Below, piece by piece: positions 1-6,752 of a stretch of DNA of 34,469 nt. Both the position numbers and the translations under genes were made by a program. Each line of letters starts with the position of its first letter. Within the stretch, counting starts at the first letter, position 1. Source of the DNA: a virus. Below the pieces are notes generated by a model, which was not told the DNA's origin, did no database searches, and saw only the letters and a list, made by a program, of their open reading frames with translations. Where the stretch lies: the IMG/VR virus record IMGVR_UViG_3300036876_000038, positions 1 through 34,469 of that record. One strand, 5' to 3'.

Positions 1-35
1 CAGAATCAGTGCAAAATATTGATATCGAACATTAA
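1..35 (+). CDS. 3' end of a 47-residue phage protein cut by the window edge (partial)
   Basis: Read in the frame that follows from the right-end copy, these bases give the last residues (ending NIDIEH) and the TAA stop of the small gene complete at 34183-34326. It is not a separate gene, only the other side of the circle join. The fibre start codon follows 21 bases after the stop. Confidence 0.75.
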   Translation, partial: ESVQNIDIEH

Positions 36-178
36 AGATTTAAGGAGCACATTGCTATGGCTGGCATAAAGATTTCTGCTTTACCCGCGGTTCCATCTGC
101 GTTATTAACCGATTTTTTACCTGTCGTGCAAGGTGGTGTTACAAGTCAGGAAACACTTTTACAGATTGGGACATTATA
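1..178. repeat. Left copy of terminal direct repeat (genome closure)
   Basis: This stretch is repeated at 34292-34469 with a constant offset of 34,291. Only two bases differ: G128 against A34419 and T134 against C34425. Both fall in third codon positions of the tail-fibre gene and are silent. The simplest reading is that the sequence is circular or terminally redundant and was cut open here, with strain-level variation giving the two mismatches. Confidence 0.9.
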
Positions 179-1739
179 CGGTTTTAATTCTGGTACGAAT
201 TTATTAGCTTTATCAAATGGCGGTACAAACGCAAACTTAACCGCAGCACTTGGAGCGGTGCCATATTCTACAGCGAGCGCTATGGCGTTTCTAGCGCCGG
301 GCACAAGCGGACAATTGTTTCAGTCGGGTGGTGCTGGTGCGCCCGCTTGGTCTACAGCCACATACCCTGCCACGGCTGGATCCTCTGGCGCTGTTTTAGT
401 TTCAGGCGGTACAAACTTTACTTCAAGTTTTGCAACGGCGATCACATCTGTGGGCGCTCAATCTCAAGCGCTTAATATGAATTCTCACTTAATTAATAAC
501 GTGCTAGATCCTGTTTCTGCGCAAGACGCCGCGACAAAAAACTATGTTGATAATATTGCAACGGGTGCAGGTGCGCCGGTAGTTGCTGCTACAACGGGTG
601 CATTAACTGTAACACAAGCGGGTGCAGGTGTTGGTGCAACACTTACCAATGCTGGGGCGCAAGCCACGCTATTGCTAGACGGTCAAAATCCAACTGTGGG
701 TCAACGCGTTTTAGTTAAAAACCAAAGCGGTGGTGCAAACACGCAGAATGGTGTTTATACCGTTACAAGTGTTGGGTCTGGCGCTACAAACTGGATATTA
801 ACTCGTGCCACTGATTATTCCACACCGGCTGACATTAATGCCACGGGGATTATTCCGGTATCCGCTGGTACTGTTAATGCAAATACTGGCTGGATCAATA
901 CCACTTTAATGGTCACGGTTGACACGACTGCGATCACGTTTATTCAATTCGGCGTGAGTTTTCCTGTTAGCGTTCCAAACGGTGGTACGGGGCTTACAAC
1001 GTCTACCACGGCTTATGGATTGATTGCAGCGGGTACGACTGCAACGGGTGCTTTGCAGACTTTAGCGACGGGTTCGGCTGGGCAAATGTTACAAAGTGGT
1101 GGAGCGGCTGCGTTACCTACTTATTCTACTTCAACTTATCCGGCTACTAACGCCATTAATACATTGCTTTATGCAAGTTCTGCGAATGTTATGGCGGCTT
1201 TGCCTACGGGTAATAGTGGAATATTAGTTACAAGCGCTGGTGGGGTTCCCTCTATTTCTTCTACAGTTCCTGCATTTACAACGTCTAGCATTACTTTTAA
1301 TCCCACCACAGGTGGTATTGTTGGAACAACGACAAATGATAATGCTGCTGCGGGTTTTGTTGGCGAATATATTAGTGCATCGGTCGCGTCCGGTTCAGCA
1401 ATATCTATAACAAGTGGCGCAGCAACAACAATTACATCTATTAGTTTGACGGCTGGTGATTGGGATGTATGGGGAAAGTTTACAACGGTAGCCGCGGGAG
1501 GTACTATTGTTGTTGTTGTATTACCGAGTACAAGTTTAGTAAACAATGCTTTAGGGGATGAAAATAACTTTATAACAATTTATAACCCGCTTATAGCTGG
1601 AAATTCCCCAGGTGGATTAACACCCATAAGAAGATTAAGTATTGCTTCAACTACGACGGTTTATTTAATTGCTTTTGCTTCCTTTTCAGGATCGACTTGT
1701 TCAGCTTATGGTCAAATACAAGCAAGAAGAGTTAGATAA
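57..1739 (+). CDS. Tail fibre protein
   Basis: A 560-residue protein very rich in Gly, Ala, Ser and Thr, with little Cys or charge, typical of a trimeric beta-structured phage fibre. Residues about 140-165 (NMNSHLINNVLDPVSAQDAA) match the common tail-fibre motif ending in DAATKNYVD. Residues about 173-300 form a domain that recurs in the fibre at 33267-34136. Two related units, NGGTN...GQLFQSGG...STATYPAT at about 54-106 and NGGTG...GQMLQSGG...STSTYPAT at about 308-364, look like an internal duplication. The C-terminal 130 residues, ending YGQIQARRVR, resemble a fibre tip. AAGGAG lies 10 bases before the ATG. In the closed genome it follows the other fibre genes, so it probably contacts the host receptor. 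Function is inferred from composition and context. Confidence 0.8.
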   Translation: MAGIKISALPAVPSALLTDFLPVVQGGVTSQETLLQIGTLYGFNSGTNLLALSNGGTNANLTAALGAVPYSTASAMAFLAPGTSGQLFQSGGAGAPAWSTATYPATAGSSGAVLVSGGTNFTSSFATAITSVGAQSQALNMNSHLINNVLDPVSAQDAATKNYVDNIATGAGAPVVAATTGALTVTQAGAGVGATLTNAGAQATLLLDGQNPTVGQRVLVKNQSGGANTQNGVYTVTSVGSGATNWILTRATDYSTPADINATGIIPVSAGTVNANTGWINTTLMVTVDTTAITFIQFGVSFPVSVPNGGTGLTTSTTAYGLIAAGTTATGALQTLATGSAGQMLQSGGAAALPTYSTSTYPATNAINTLLYASSANVMAALPTGNSGILVTSAGGVPSISSTVPAFTTSSITFNPTTGGIVGTTTNDNAAAGFVGEYISASVASGSAISITSGAATTITSISLTAGDWDVWGKFTTVAAGGTIVVVVLPSTSLVNNALGDENNFITIYNPLIAGNSPGGLTPIRRLSIASTTTVYLIAFASFSGSTCSAYGQIQARRVR

Positions 1740-1758
1740 ATCTGATTGCAATATTCAA

Positions 1759-1786
1759 GATAGCCCACAAATCATAATGGGCTATC
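1759..1786. terminator. Hairpin between convergent genes
   Basis: GATAGCCCA and TGGGCTATC form a perfect 9-bp stem around a 10-base loop. It lies between the end of the plus-strand fibre gene (1739) and the end of the minus-strand gene (1802). There is no immediate T run on either strand, although T-rich sequence begins at 1802 on the plus strand. A two-way terminator is likely. Confidence 0.55.
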
Positions 1787-1801
1787 AAGGAGAAAAAATA
1801 G

Positions 1802-1948
1802 TTATTTTTTCTTTTTCTTCTTACCGCGAGCTTCAGAATAAGCAATTGCAACACTTTGTTTTTGAGGCTTTCCGGCCTTCATTTCCCGCTTCACGTTAGT
1901 TGAAAAACCTTTTTTACTTTTAGCGGCATTGCCTTTAACGAGTGGCAT
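1802..1948 (-). CDS. Small basic conserved phage-type protein (48 aa)
   Basis: Starts MPLVKGNAAKSKKGFSTNVK, then REMKAGKPQKQSVAIAYSEA, and ends in a lysine run. The core REMKAGKPQKQ(S/A)VAIAYS is a pattern I recognise from many short phage and metagenome ORFs annotated as hypothetical. It is strongly basic, so binding to nucleic acid or to acidic virion proteins is possible, but no function is established. It is the only leftward gene left of the plus-strand pair at 2013-2493 and faces the fibre gene. Confidence 0.75.
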   Translation of the reverse strand: MPLVKGNAAKSKKGFSTNVKREMKAGKPQKQSVAIAYSEARGKKKKKK

Positions 1949-1957
1949 AATAATTCC

Positions 1958-1985
1958 TTTAAGTTAAGCATAAAGACTATATAAT
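1958..1985 (+). promoter_or_regulatory. Candidate promoter for the 2013-2493 gene pair
   Basis: TATAAT at 1980-1985 is a perfect -10 box. The best -35 is weak (TTTAAG at 1958-1963, 16-base spacing). It sits 28 bases before the first start codon, between divergent genes, and is the natural place for a promoter. Confidence 0.4.
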
Positions 1986-2012
1986 AACCTAACCACAAGG
2001 AGATACAAACAA

Positions 2013-2210
2013 ATGGAATTAACCTTAAAATTTGACCAGAATACCTCAATCTCAATCAAGGATTTAATGCACCATTACCGAGTGAATACAACCGCAGATA
2101 TCATTTCAAAAGCCCTGGCGGTCTTAAAGATAGTAGCGCATGTAGACAAAACCCAAGGCGAGATCGTCGCACGAAAAGGCTTAGATGAAACGCAAATCAT
2201 AGTAAGGTAA
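2013..2210 (+). CDS. Ribbon-helix-helix-like small regulator (putative)
   Basis: 65 residues. An N-terminal beta-like stretch (MELTLKFDQNTSISIKDLM) is followed by two helices (about residues 14-45). The tail, GEIVARKGLDETQIIVR, resembles the end of small RHH-type DNA-binding proteins in which an E-G-G-E-x-x-x-R-x-G pattern precedes KIxI/V. AAGGAG lies 10 bases upstream of the ATG. It is the first of two plus-strand genes inside an otherwise leftward region, so it may regulate its own pair. RHH assignment is inference from pattern only. Confidence 0.55.
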   Translation: MELTLKFDQNTSISIKDLMHHYRVNTTADIISKALAVLKIVAHVDKTQGEIVARKGLDETQIIVR

Positions 2211-2217
2211 GACCTAC

Positions 2218-2493
2218 ATGCGGGATACGGCCATGGAAGATATTTATAAGGTCAAAGAGTTTGATATACAGCAAGTTGAGAGTTCTCTCGGGATAGGTAA
2301 TATCACTGAAAAAGACAAATTTGTTGCTGCAAAGCAAATCCTTTTCGGCCTGGCTACGCTGTACATTTTGACGGTTGCGGCTTATATTTATGATCCTGTT
2401 GATGGTGACAAATTGCTGGATATCTGTACCACGGCGTTTCCGCCTTTAGCGACTTTGATTCTAGTGGCTTACTTTCGGGATAAAGGGCATTAA
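2218..2493 (+). CDS. Small two-helix membrane protein, holin candidate
   Basis: 91 residues with two hydrophobic segments: about 39-58 (AKQILFGLATLYILTVAAYI) and 67-85 (LLDICTTAFPPLATLILVAY). A 35-residue charged N-terminus precedes them and the C-terminus is short and charged (FRDKGH). This is the shape of a class II holin or another inner-membrane phage protein. It follows the RHH-like gene by 7 bases. A second in-frame ATG at residue 6 (MEDIYKVKEF) is an alternative start. It is far from the lysozyme (12923), which weakens the holin call. Confidence 0.6.
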   Translation: MRDTAMEDIYKVKEFDIQQVESSLGIGNITEKDKFVAAKQILFGLATLYILTVAAYIYDPVDGDKLLDICTTAFPPLATLILVAYFRDKGH

Positions 2494-2494
2494 G

Positions 2495-2674
2495 TCACTT
2501 AACCGCCCAAACATGATTTTCATCTTGCAGAAAAATAAAGTTAGTTGTGATATTCGAGCTACTACCTACCGTATGGCTTACCAACCAACCGCCCGGAACT
2601 TTAGCACGCCAAGTTCCGACCTGCAGTTTGTTTGTATTATTTTGAGCAAAAATATCTTCCCATTCAAATTTCAT
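2495..2674 (-). CDS. Small phage protein with WRAKVPGGWLV motif (59 aa)
   Basis: Begins MKFEWEDIFAQNNTNKLQVG and continues TWRAKVPGGWLVSHTVGSSS, ending DENHVWAVK. The W-R-A-K-V-P-G-G-W-L-V core followed by a final F(V/L)xDxxHxW is a recurrent pattern in short hypothetical proteins of phages, of unknown function. GGGGTGAT lies just upstream of the ATG. Its stop is one base past the end of the convergent membrane gene at 2493. It is the last gene of the leftward block. No function can be assigned. Confidence 0.7.
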   Translation of the reverse strand: MKFEWEDIFAQNNTNKLQVGTWRAKVPGGWLVSHTVGSSSNITTNFIFLQDENHVWAVK

Positions 2675-2817
2675 AAATCACCCCATTCATAGTTATTATC
2701 AAAAGCCTCAATGAGCCACCAAAATAAATATATAAAACAAATCCAACCTAACATTTAAAATACATCCAAAAGTAAAATTATAATTATTATCAATAAAAAT
2801 GTATGCACCTTGCTACC

Positions 2818-2970
2818 TCACTCGAAAAACTCTAACGTTTTTAAAATCCCTACCGTAAAAAATATCTCCAAAAAAATTAATGTAAAAGGGTCATGGTAAA
2901 TGCCCTGACACATTGTAGTTGCAATAGCGATTATCATGCCCAGGCAACTAAGTTTATTCTTCTTCGTCAT
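2818..2970 (-). CDS. Small membrane protein (50 aa)
   Basis: Begins MTKKNKLSCLGMIIAIATTM and has two hydrophobic stretches (about 9-21 and 30-43), with the C-terminus TLEFFE. The start inside the end of the upstream gene (17-base overlap) is chosen because a longer reading would run through that gene. Lys-rich N-terminus then hydrophobic segment fits an inner-membrane peptide. No family recognised. The 143 bases between this gene and 2674 are very AT-rich and hold no convincing ORF; they may carry the promoter or leader of the 59-residue gene. Confidence 0.5.
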   Translation of the reverse strand: MTKKNKLSCLGMIIAIATTMCQGIYHDPFTLIFLEIFFTVGILKTLEFFE

Positions 2971-3157
2971 GATGACACTCTTTAGATTCATGCCAATTAG
3001 ACATGGTATCTGCAAAAGACTTACATTCTTGCATCACATTAATCAAGTTAATATCAAGAGAAGGAATATTAGGTTTTTTAGCTTCAAGTGCATCCCCTGT
3101 TAAATTAACTATCTCAAGCATGATTTTCATTAATTTTATTTCATCTTTTCTTATCAT
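2954..3157 (-). CDS. Hypothetical protein (67 aa)
   Basis: Starts MIRKDEIKLMKIMLEIVNLT and ends CHHDEEE. It looks helical and acidic at the end, with an HxxxxCHH cluster near the C-terminus that could bind metal. The start at 3157 is chosen because the ATG shares ATGA with the stop of the upstream DUF551 gene, so the two are probably translationally coupled; a longer in-frame extension lies wholly inside that gene. No family recognised. Confidence 0.6.
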   Translation of the reverse strand: MIRKDEIKLMKIMLEIVNLTGDALEAKKPNIPSLDINLINVMQECKSFADTMSNWHESKECHHDEEE

Positions 3158-3417
3158 TTCGGTTGCTCCGGTAAATGCATCCAATGGGTGACGCCGCCTA
3201 ATACGTTTCCTTTGTTTTCTTGCGAGCAAAAGAAATATTTTGCGCTTTCGTTGTCTGGTTTTATTCCTTGGCTTGCTAAAAATTCATTCATTATTTTTGC
3301 ATCAACAAATATAGCTACAACTTGCCCTAATTCTTTACCGCCTTTTGCACCATTGGCTGCAACTAAAACTGTTTGATGATGCTTTGGTAAATTATCGTGT
3401 ACGCTAATCCATTTCAT
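3154..3417 (-). CDS. DUF551 family protein
   Basis: 87 residues. The N-terminus MKWISVHDNLPKHHQTVLVA and the C-terminus VTHWMHLPEQPK are the two hallmarks of DUF551 (W-I-S-V-x-D-x-L-P near the start, V-T-H-W-M-x-L-P-x-P-P at the end), a domain common in phage early or accessory genes and of unknown biochemical role. The middle is longer than in the shortest members. Coupled by ATGA overlaps to genes on both sides (3414-3417 and 3154-3157). Confidence 0.8.
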   Translation of the reverse strand: MKWISVHDNLPKHHQTVLVAANGAKGGKELGQVVAIFVDAKIMNEFLASQGIKPDNESAKYFFCSQENKGNVLGGVTHWMHLPEQPK

Positions 3418-3725
3418 TGCAAAACCCCCTCATTGATTTTTACACCGTCTTTATAACGCATATAGCTACCGTGTATATTTAATTGAGGAAAAATTTGCTT
3501 AGCAATAGATGTAATATCGTCCATAGCCATATCTATTTCACTAACATGAAAAGTTTTACATACATTGGCGATAGCCAATGCAATTGAAGTAAAGACGGTT
3601 CGCATATCATCTAAGTCTAATGAATTACTTGTATGCTCGGCGATAGCTTCCATTATTTTTTTTTGTATTGTGGCTGCATTTTCAATTTGTTTCGGGCTTA
3701 AAATAACCGACACTTTTTCCTTCAT
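3414..3725 (-). CDS. Hypothetical helical protein (103 aa)
   Basis: Begins MKEKVSVILSPKQIENAATI. Mostly predicted helix, with the segment DMRTVFTSIALAIANVCKTF at about 40-59 amphipathic to hydrophobic. It has no membrane signature strong enough to call. ATGA overlaps link it to the genes before and after. No family recognised; a role in the early host-takeover block is inferred from position only. Confidence 0.6.
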   Translation of the reverse strand: MKEKVSVILSPKQIENAATIQKKIMEAIAEHTSNSLDLDDMRTVFTSIALAIANVCKTFHVSEIDMAMDDITSIAKQIFPQLNIHGSYMRYKDGVKINEGVLQ

Positions 3726-4252
3726 GCTGCTTGCTCCACCAATTGATCAATGATTGATTGGCATTCAGTTCCGGCAAATTCAAAAGATTTAATGGTGCCG
3801 TGTTCGCTTAGAAGCTCTAAATTTTCTTGTCTTGATGTTGAGCGTTCATCTTTACCATAATATTTATTTAAAGCTTCAAAGTCGCATGCGTCGCCATAAT
3901 GTCCGCAATCAAAGCCGATCCAACTGTCATCACATGGAGTTGATAATAAATCTTTTAGGTGGTGTTGTTTACCGCCGAAAGTTAATCCATTATGGCAACT
4001 TATATCTAATCTATCATAACCAAATTCGCCGAATTCATCTGGGCATCCCCCGACTTTATTCGCAGGATGCAATGGGTGCAATGCAACGTATCCGCATCTT
4101 TGACCCATCTGATTTAAAACTATTAAATATTCATGCTCTTTATATGTCCCGCCGCCTTCGATCACTACCCATGGTTTTCCATCAACTGCGTCAATTACAG
4201 GATAAAATGGCTTATCGCCCTTTAGCTTTAATATTTCAGTAATACAACTCAT
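3722..4252 (-). CDS. Conserved phage hypothetical protein with GFDCGHYGD motif (176 aa)
   Basis: An N-terminal half with PWVVIEGGGTYKEHEYLIVL and CGYVALHPLHP, then CHNGLTFGG (about 86-94), then WIGFDCGHYGDACD (about 111-124). The order G-Y-V-x-(L)HP..., H-x-G-L-T-F/Y and W-x-G-F-D-C-x-H-x-G-D is one I recognise in many phage proteins of unknown function. The clustered Cys, His and Asp could form a metal site, which is inference. It starts at an ATGA overlap with the upstream gene and ends at one with the next. Confidence 0.7.
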   Translation of the reverse strand: MSCITEILKLKGDKPFYPVIDAVDGKPWVVIEGGGTYKEHEYLIVLNQMGQRCGYVALHPLHPANKVGGCPDEFGEFGYDRLDISCHNGLTFGGKQHHLKDLLSTPCDDSWIGFDCGHYGDACDFEALNKYYGKDERSTSRQENLELLSEHGTIKSFEFAGTECQSIIDQLVEQAA

Positions 4253-4479
4253 TTTTTTAACCCCCTATCAAAAAGCAAAGCACTGATATCGTGCTCAACC
4301 GCGTCTAGCATATGATTCTTAGTAAGATCATATGGATTGAACGCATTTAAACGCACGTCCTGGATTATTTCAAGGGCTTTTGTTAGTCCTTGCTTATAAC
4401 CTACACTGCGATCTTTATTCTTAAACGGAAAAGTTATACCGCTTATTAAGCACGTGTGTGTATCTTTTTCCATTTCCAT
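4249..4479 (-). CDS. Hypothetical protein (76 aa)
   Basis: Begins MEMEKDTHTCLISGITFPFK and ends ALLFDRGLKK. No recognised domain. A second in-frame ATG at codon 3 (MEKDTHTCLI) is a possible start. The stop overlaps the next ATG by 4 bases and its own start lies 2 bases from the upstream stop, so it belongs to the coupled run of small leftward genes. Confidence 0.55.
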   Translation of the reverse strand: MEMEKDTHTCLISGITFPFKNKDRSVGYKQGLTKALEIIQDVRLNAFNPYDLTKNHMLDAVEHDISALLFDRGLKK

Positions 4480-4481
4480 TA

Positions 4482-4937
4482 TTATTCCACCAAGAAAACT
4501 AGTTGTTTTTTATAAATCTCAAAATCAACTGCTGTTGATTTCCTGCGCTCTAATATTGATTTTCCATCCCAGCGAAAACCTAAGCGTAAATGTATTGATT
4601 TTGATTCTTGTGTTAGTACAAATCCCACGCCAAGTTCTGACTTGACCAATAAAAACATTTTTTCATTATTGGGGTCAAACATAGGCAAGACTGAATCGCC
4701 TTTTTTCCATCCTAACGTATAAGCTAAATCATAGCTTATACGCATTCGAACAAATTTTATTTCATTGTCATTTTTTTTATAGGAGGTAAATTCAACGCGG
4801 CATTCCTCACCTTGCAAAGAGTTTCTGTTTTGCATCCTTCCTGTGTTTATAGGAGCCCAGGAAATTGAATCTATCATATCGCTTAATGTTGATCTTTTAG
4901 TTGTTTGTGCTTTTGCTAAAGCTGCTCGATTTTTCAT
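4482..4937 (-). CDS. Hypothetical protein (151 aa)
   Basis: A basic N-terminus (MKNRAALAKAQTTKRSTLSD) is followed by alternating beta-like segments such as FVRMRISYDLAYTLGWKKGD (about 62-81), with a loop MFDPNNEKMF. The hydrophobic Y-x-L-A-x-x-L-G-W-x-x-G-D pattern is reminiscent of small swapped-hairpin (AbrB-like) DNA-binding folds, but that is a weak impression. AAAAGG lies 6 bases upstream of ATG. Follows its upstream neighbour after 11 bases. Confidence 0.55.
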   Translation of the reverse strand: MKNRAALAKAQTTKRSTLSDMIDSISWAPINTGRMQNRNSLQGEECRVEFTSYKKNDNEIKFVRMRISYDLAYTLGWKKGDSVLPMFDPNNEKMFLLVKSELGVGFVLTQESKSIHLRLGFRWDGKSILERRKSTAVDFEIYKKQLVFLVE

Positions 4938-4948
4938 TTAAAAACCTT

Positions 4949-5314
4949 TTAAATTTGTTTACTGGAAGATATTATTTTTTTCAGTAGATCTAACATTTCT
5001 TCGCCGCTTTTAACTTTTATATGTGTAGCACTCTCCTTGGGTGGGGCTTGTGGCAAAAGTTCATGTGGGTAGGTTAAAGCGCCGCCGTAAACGTCAGTTT
5101 TTAAAGGTAGCTTTTCAGTTAATCCACCCATTGTAAAAATCATTTTTTTTCCGAGATCAATATATAAAATATTTCCATTCTTCAACTTATCGCCATTTAT
5201 GTCCACTACCTGCAAAAGAATATCATCTTCAGAGGTTGATCTTAATCTTAAAAACAATTGGTTCTTGTCTTGCGTCTTTTCTGCTTCGCGTTTATTCCAA
5301 ACTTTAATTTTCAT
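4949..5314 (-). CDS. Hypothetical protein (121 aa)
   Basis: Begins MKIKVWNKREAEKTQDKNQL. Beta-rich through about residue 65 (DILLQVVDINGDKLKNGNIL), a Pro-rich linker (PQAPPKES) and a C-terminal helix ending KKIISSSKQI. No family recognised. It is the first gene after the hairpin at 5332-5361, so it may start a new transcript or translational unit. AAGGGAATC lies just upstream of its ATG. Confidence 0.55.
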   Translation of the reverse strand: MKIKVWNKREAEKTQDKNQLFLRLRSTSEDDILLQVVDINGDKLKNGNILYIDLGKKMIFTMGGLTEKLPLKTDVYGGALTYPHELLPQAPPKESATHIKVKSGEEMLDLLKKIISSSKQI

Positions 5315-5331
5315 ATGATTCCCTTATGTGA

Positions 5332-5361
5332 TTAATTGGTAAGGGCTGCATAACAGCCCTT
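5332..5361. terminator. Hairpin with shared TTAATTGGT flank (copy A)
   Basis: AAGGGCTG and CAGCCCTT form an 8-bp stem around CATAA at 5341-5361, next to TTAATTGGT (5332-5340). T-rich sequence follows the stem on the plus strand; on the minus strand, which carries the genes here, the tail is ACCAATTAATC. It separates the 5368-5439 and 4949-5314 genes. A similar arrangement occurs at 6952-7012. Confidence 0.5.
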
Positions 5362-5367
5362 TATTAT

Positions 5368-5439
5368 TTATATTGGCACTTGTAGGGCAATGACTGTTGC
5401 AAAGACAGCATATATTACAAGCCATGTTAAGCACACCAT
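5368..5439 (-). CDS. Possible 23-residue single-helix membrane peptide
   Basis: ATG-initiated ORF reading MVCLTWLVIYAVFATVIALQ then VPI. Almost the whole peptide is one transmembrane-like segment. GGGG lies 7 bases upstream of the start. It starts 5 bases after the end of the secreted-protein gene at 5444 and stops just before the hairpin at 5341-5361. Such a short ORF may be chance; the hydrophobic run and the ribosome site are the only support. Confidence 0.35.
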   Translation of the reverse strand: MVCLTWLVIYAVFATVIALQVPI

Positions 5440-5443
5440 TGAG

Positions 5444-5863
5444 CTAACCCCGTATAAGACTAACTTGTTTATTTTCATGCGCGACCGTAGAGCATTCGCC
5501 ACGAATGGTCATTATTGCATCTAAATATATCCAATTTTCTGCTAGTGAATGAACATAATATGTTGTGTGAGTAAAATCACTTATTCTTGTTTGATATCCT
5601 TCACCGGATTTAATCGTGACGTTATAACAACTGACAGCTTTAGAATGCCAAGCACCCTTTGCAAATTGCGAGTGGAGCTCTTTGCATATCTCATAGTCCT
5701 GGGTTGCGCCACTTGCATTATTTATAGAAACCTCAAAATACCCAGGATATGTAAATTTCCCGGTTTTCATTACCTCAGTATCTGATTTTGCGACGGCTGC
5801 ACAATTTGCATGCGCATTAACCGATAAAGCTAAACAGCTTATTAAAACTAATTTTTTAAACAT
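5444..5863 (-). CDS. Secreted/periplasmic protein with signal peptide
   Basis: 139 residues. The N-terminus has a textbook signal peptide: MFKK, a hydrophobic core (LVLISCLALSV) and a cleavage site after NAHA (about residue 19). The mature part carries Cys residues at about 21, 60, 79 and 124, consistent with disulfides, and is beta-rich (YPGYFEVSINNASGATQDYE). I do not recognise a family. Phage-encoded exported proteins often alter the host envelope or block superinfection; that role is inference. It lies in the leftward early block between two groups of small genes. Confidence 0.65.
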   Translation of the reverse strand: MFKKLVLISCLALSVNAHANCAAVAKSDTEVMKTGKFTYPGYFEVSINNASGATQDYEICKELHSQFAKGAWHSKAVSCYNVTIKSGEGYQTRISDFTHTTYYVHSLAENWIYLDAIMTIRGECSTVAHENKQVSLIRG

Positions 5864-5930
5864 GAAAATTTCCTAACATAAATTTAAATTTAAATCCTTT
5901 TGTTATTGTCCTGTCGATCTTATTATATCC

Positions 5931-6098
5931 TCAATGCTTTTGCGCTAGTGAAACTGATAGGGGTATCAATGCTAAAATCATGCAAATAAGGCTGAATGCA
6001 TCAAAACCCCAAAACCTTCCATTATTTTTTGCTAAATTAAAGATAAATATTCCAATGTTAATTGACACTATAACAATGCATATCACTTCATTAATCAT
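5931..6098 (-). CDS. Small two-helix membrane protein (55 aa)
   Basis: Begins MINEVICIVIVSINIGIFIF, one transmembrane segment, then NLAKNNGRFWG and a second segment ICMILALIPLSVSLA. The ATG at 6098 overlaps the upstream stop by 8 bases; this start is preferred because the longer form adds residues encoded by the upstream gene in another frame. Its shape would suit a small holin or antiholin, but there is no lysis gene nearby. No family recognised. Confidence 0.55.
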   Translation of the reverse strand: MINEVICIVIVSINIGIFIFNLAKNNGRFWGFDAFSLICMILALIPLSVSLAQKH

Positions 6099-6369
6099 AT
6101 ACTTTAGCTTGTTCAAATCTTTCGTTAATTTCTTTAAACAATGCCAATAACAATTCTTGCACATTTAAAGTTTTATCAGGAACAGCATGCTGTAAGCGCA
6201 GTATAGCTGTGCTGAAAAAACTAGTTATAATGCATATTAAAGCATTGCAAAAACCTTCTGGCGTCCCAATATTTGGAACGCCATGTTTTTCATTGGTTTT
6301 TGATAAAGTATCTAAAAGATCGCTAACCATTTCTTTCAGCACTTCTTCGGTCATTACAAATTTTTTCAT
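6091..6369 (-). CDS. Hypothetical protein (92 aa)
   Basis: Begins MKKFVMTEEVLKEMVSDLLD. Helical, with a central less polar segment (FCNALICIITSFFSTAILRL, about 41-60) and an acidic C-terminus (NERFEQAKVYD). The central segment may be a membrane helix or a buried core. The ATG shares 4 bases with the upstream stop and the stop overlaps the next start, so three genes (6743 to 5931) look translationally coupled. Confidence 0.55.
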   Translation of the reverse strand: MKKFVMTEEVLKEMVSDLLDTLSKTNEKHGVPNIGTPEGFCNALICIITSFFSTAILRLQHAVPDKTLNVQELLLALFKEINERFEQAKVYD

Positions 6370-6743
6370 TTAATTTTTTCCTTAAAGCATCTCGATTTTA
6401 GTTTTACGTGTCCAATTTTGGATTTTTGTTCTAAGCCGTGTATATATTCTTCAAAAAATATTGCAACTTCTATTGGTAAATGTCCTGTTGGTAAAGACTT
6501 TACATCGTCATGGTTTACGTGCGCTGGTACTTTATAATCTTGCAACAATTTAATCACATCACTTACATTGTCTAACTTCCAGCGATCCATTAACATTTTT
6601 ACGGTGTAATATTTTCGTCCTTCAGTCGCTTCTTTGTATTTTTCAATTACGTTTTCTTTATTTATCTTTTCAATATGCATTGGGACTTCGGCGCCGGTAG
6701 GGCTATGTTTTACAATATGTATTACTTTTTTTGGTGGTTGCAT
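6366..6743 (-). CDS. Putative helix-turn-helix protein (125 aa)
   Basis: Basic protein. Residues about 46-75 (YTVKMLMDRWKLDNVSDVIK followed by LLQDYKVPAH) resemble a winged-HTH of the excisionase/MerR-like kind: a helix, a W-K-L turn and a second helix, then a wing-like VPAHV. The C-terminus is Lys/Arg-rich. No exact family recognised, so DNA binding is inference. ATGA overlap with the downstream gene. Confidence 0.5.
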   Translation of the reverse strand: MQPPKKVIHIVKHSPTGAEVPMHIEKINKENVIEKYKEATEGRKYYTVKMLMDRWKLDNVSDVIKLLQDYKVPAHVNHDDVKSLPTGHLPIEVAIFFEEYIHGLEQKSKIGHVKLKSRCFKEKIK

Positions 6744-6752
6744 AAATTCCCT

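Noticed and set aside
1169-1546. Minus-strand open frame inside the fibre gene (125 codons)
   Set aside because: Lies fully within a well-supported fibre gene, with no ribosome site and no family pattern; open by composition.
57-1739. Diversity-generating retroelement target in the fibre
   Set aside because: There is no reverse transcriptase and no template repeat in the window; the two differences between the end copies are silent and not adenine-directed.
4454-4645. Plus-strand hydrophobic ORF (63 codons)
   Set aside because: Opposite coding sequence of two coupled leftward genes, with no ribosome site.
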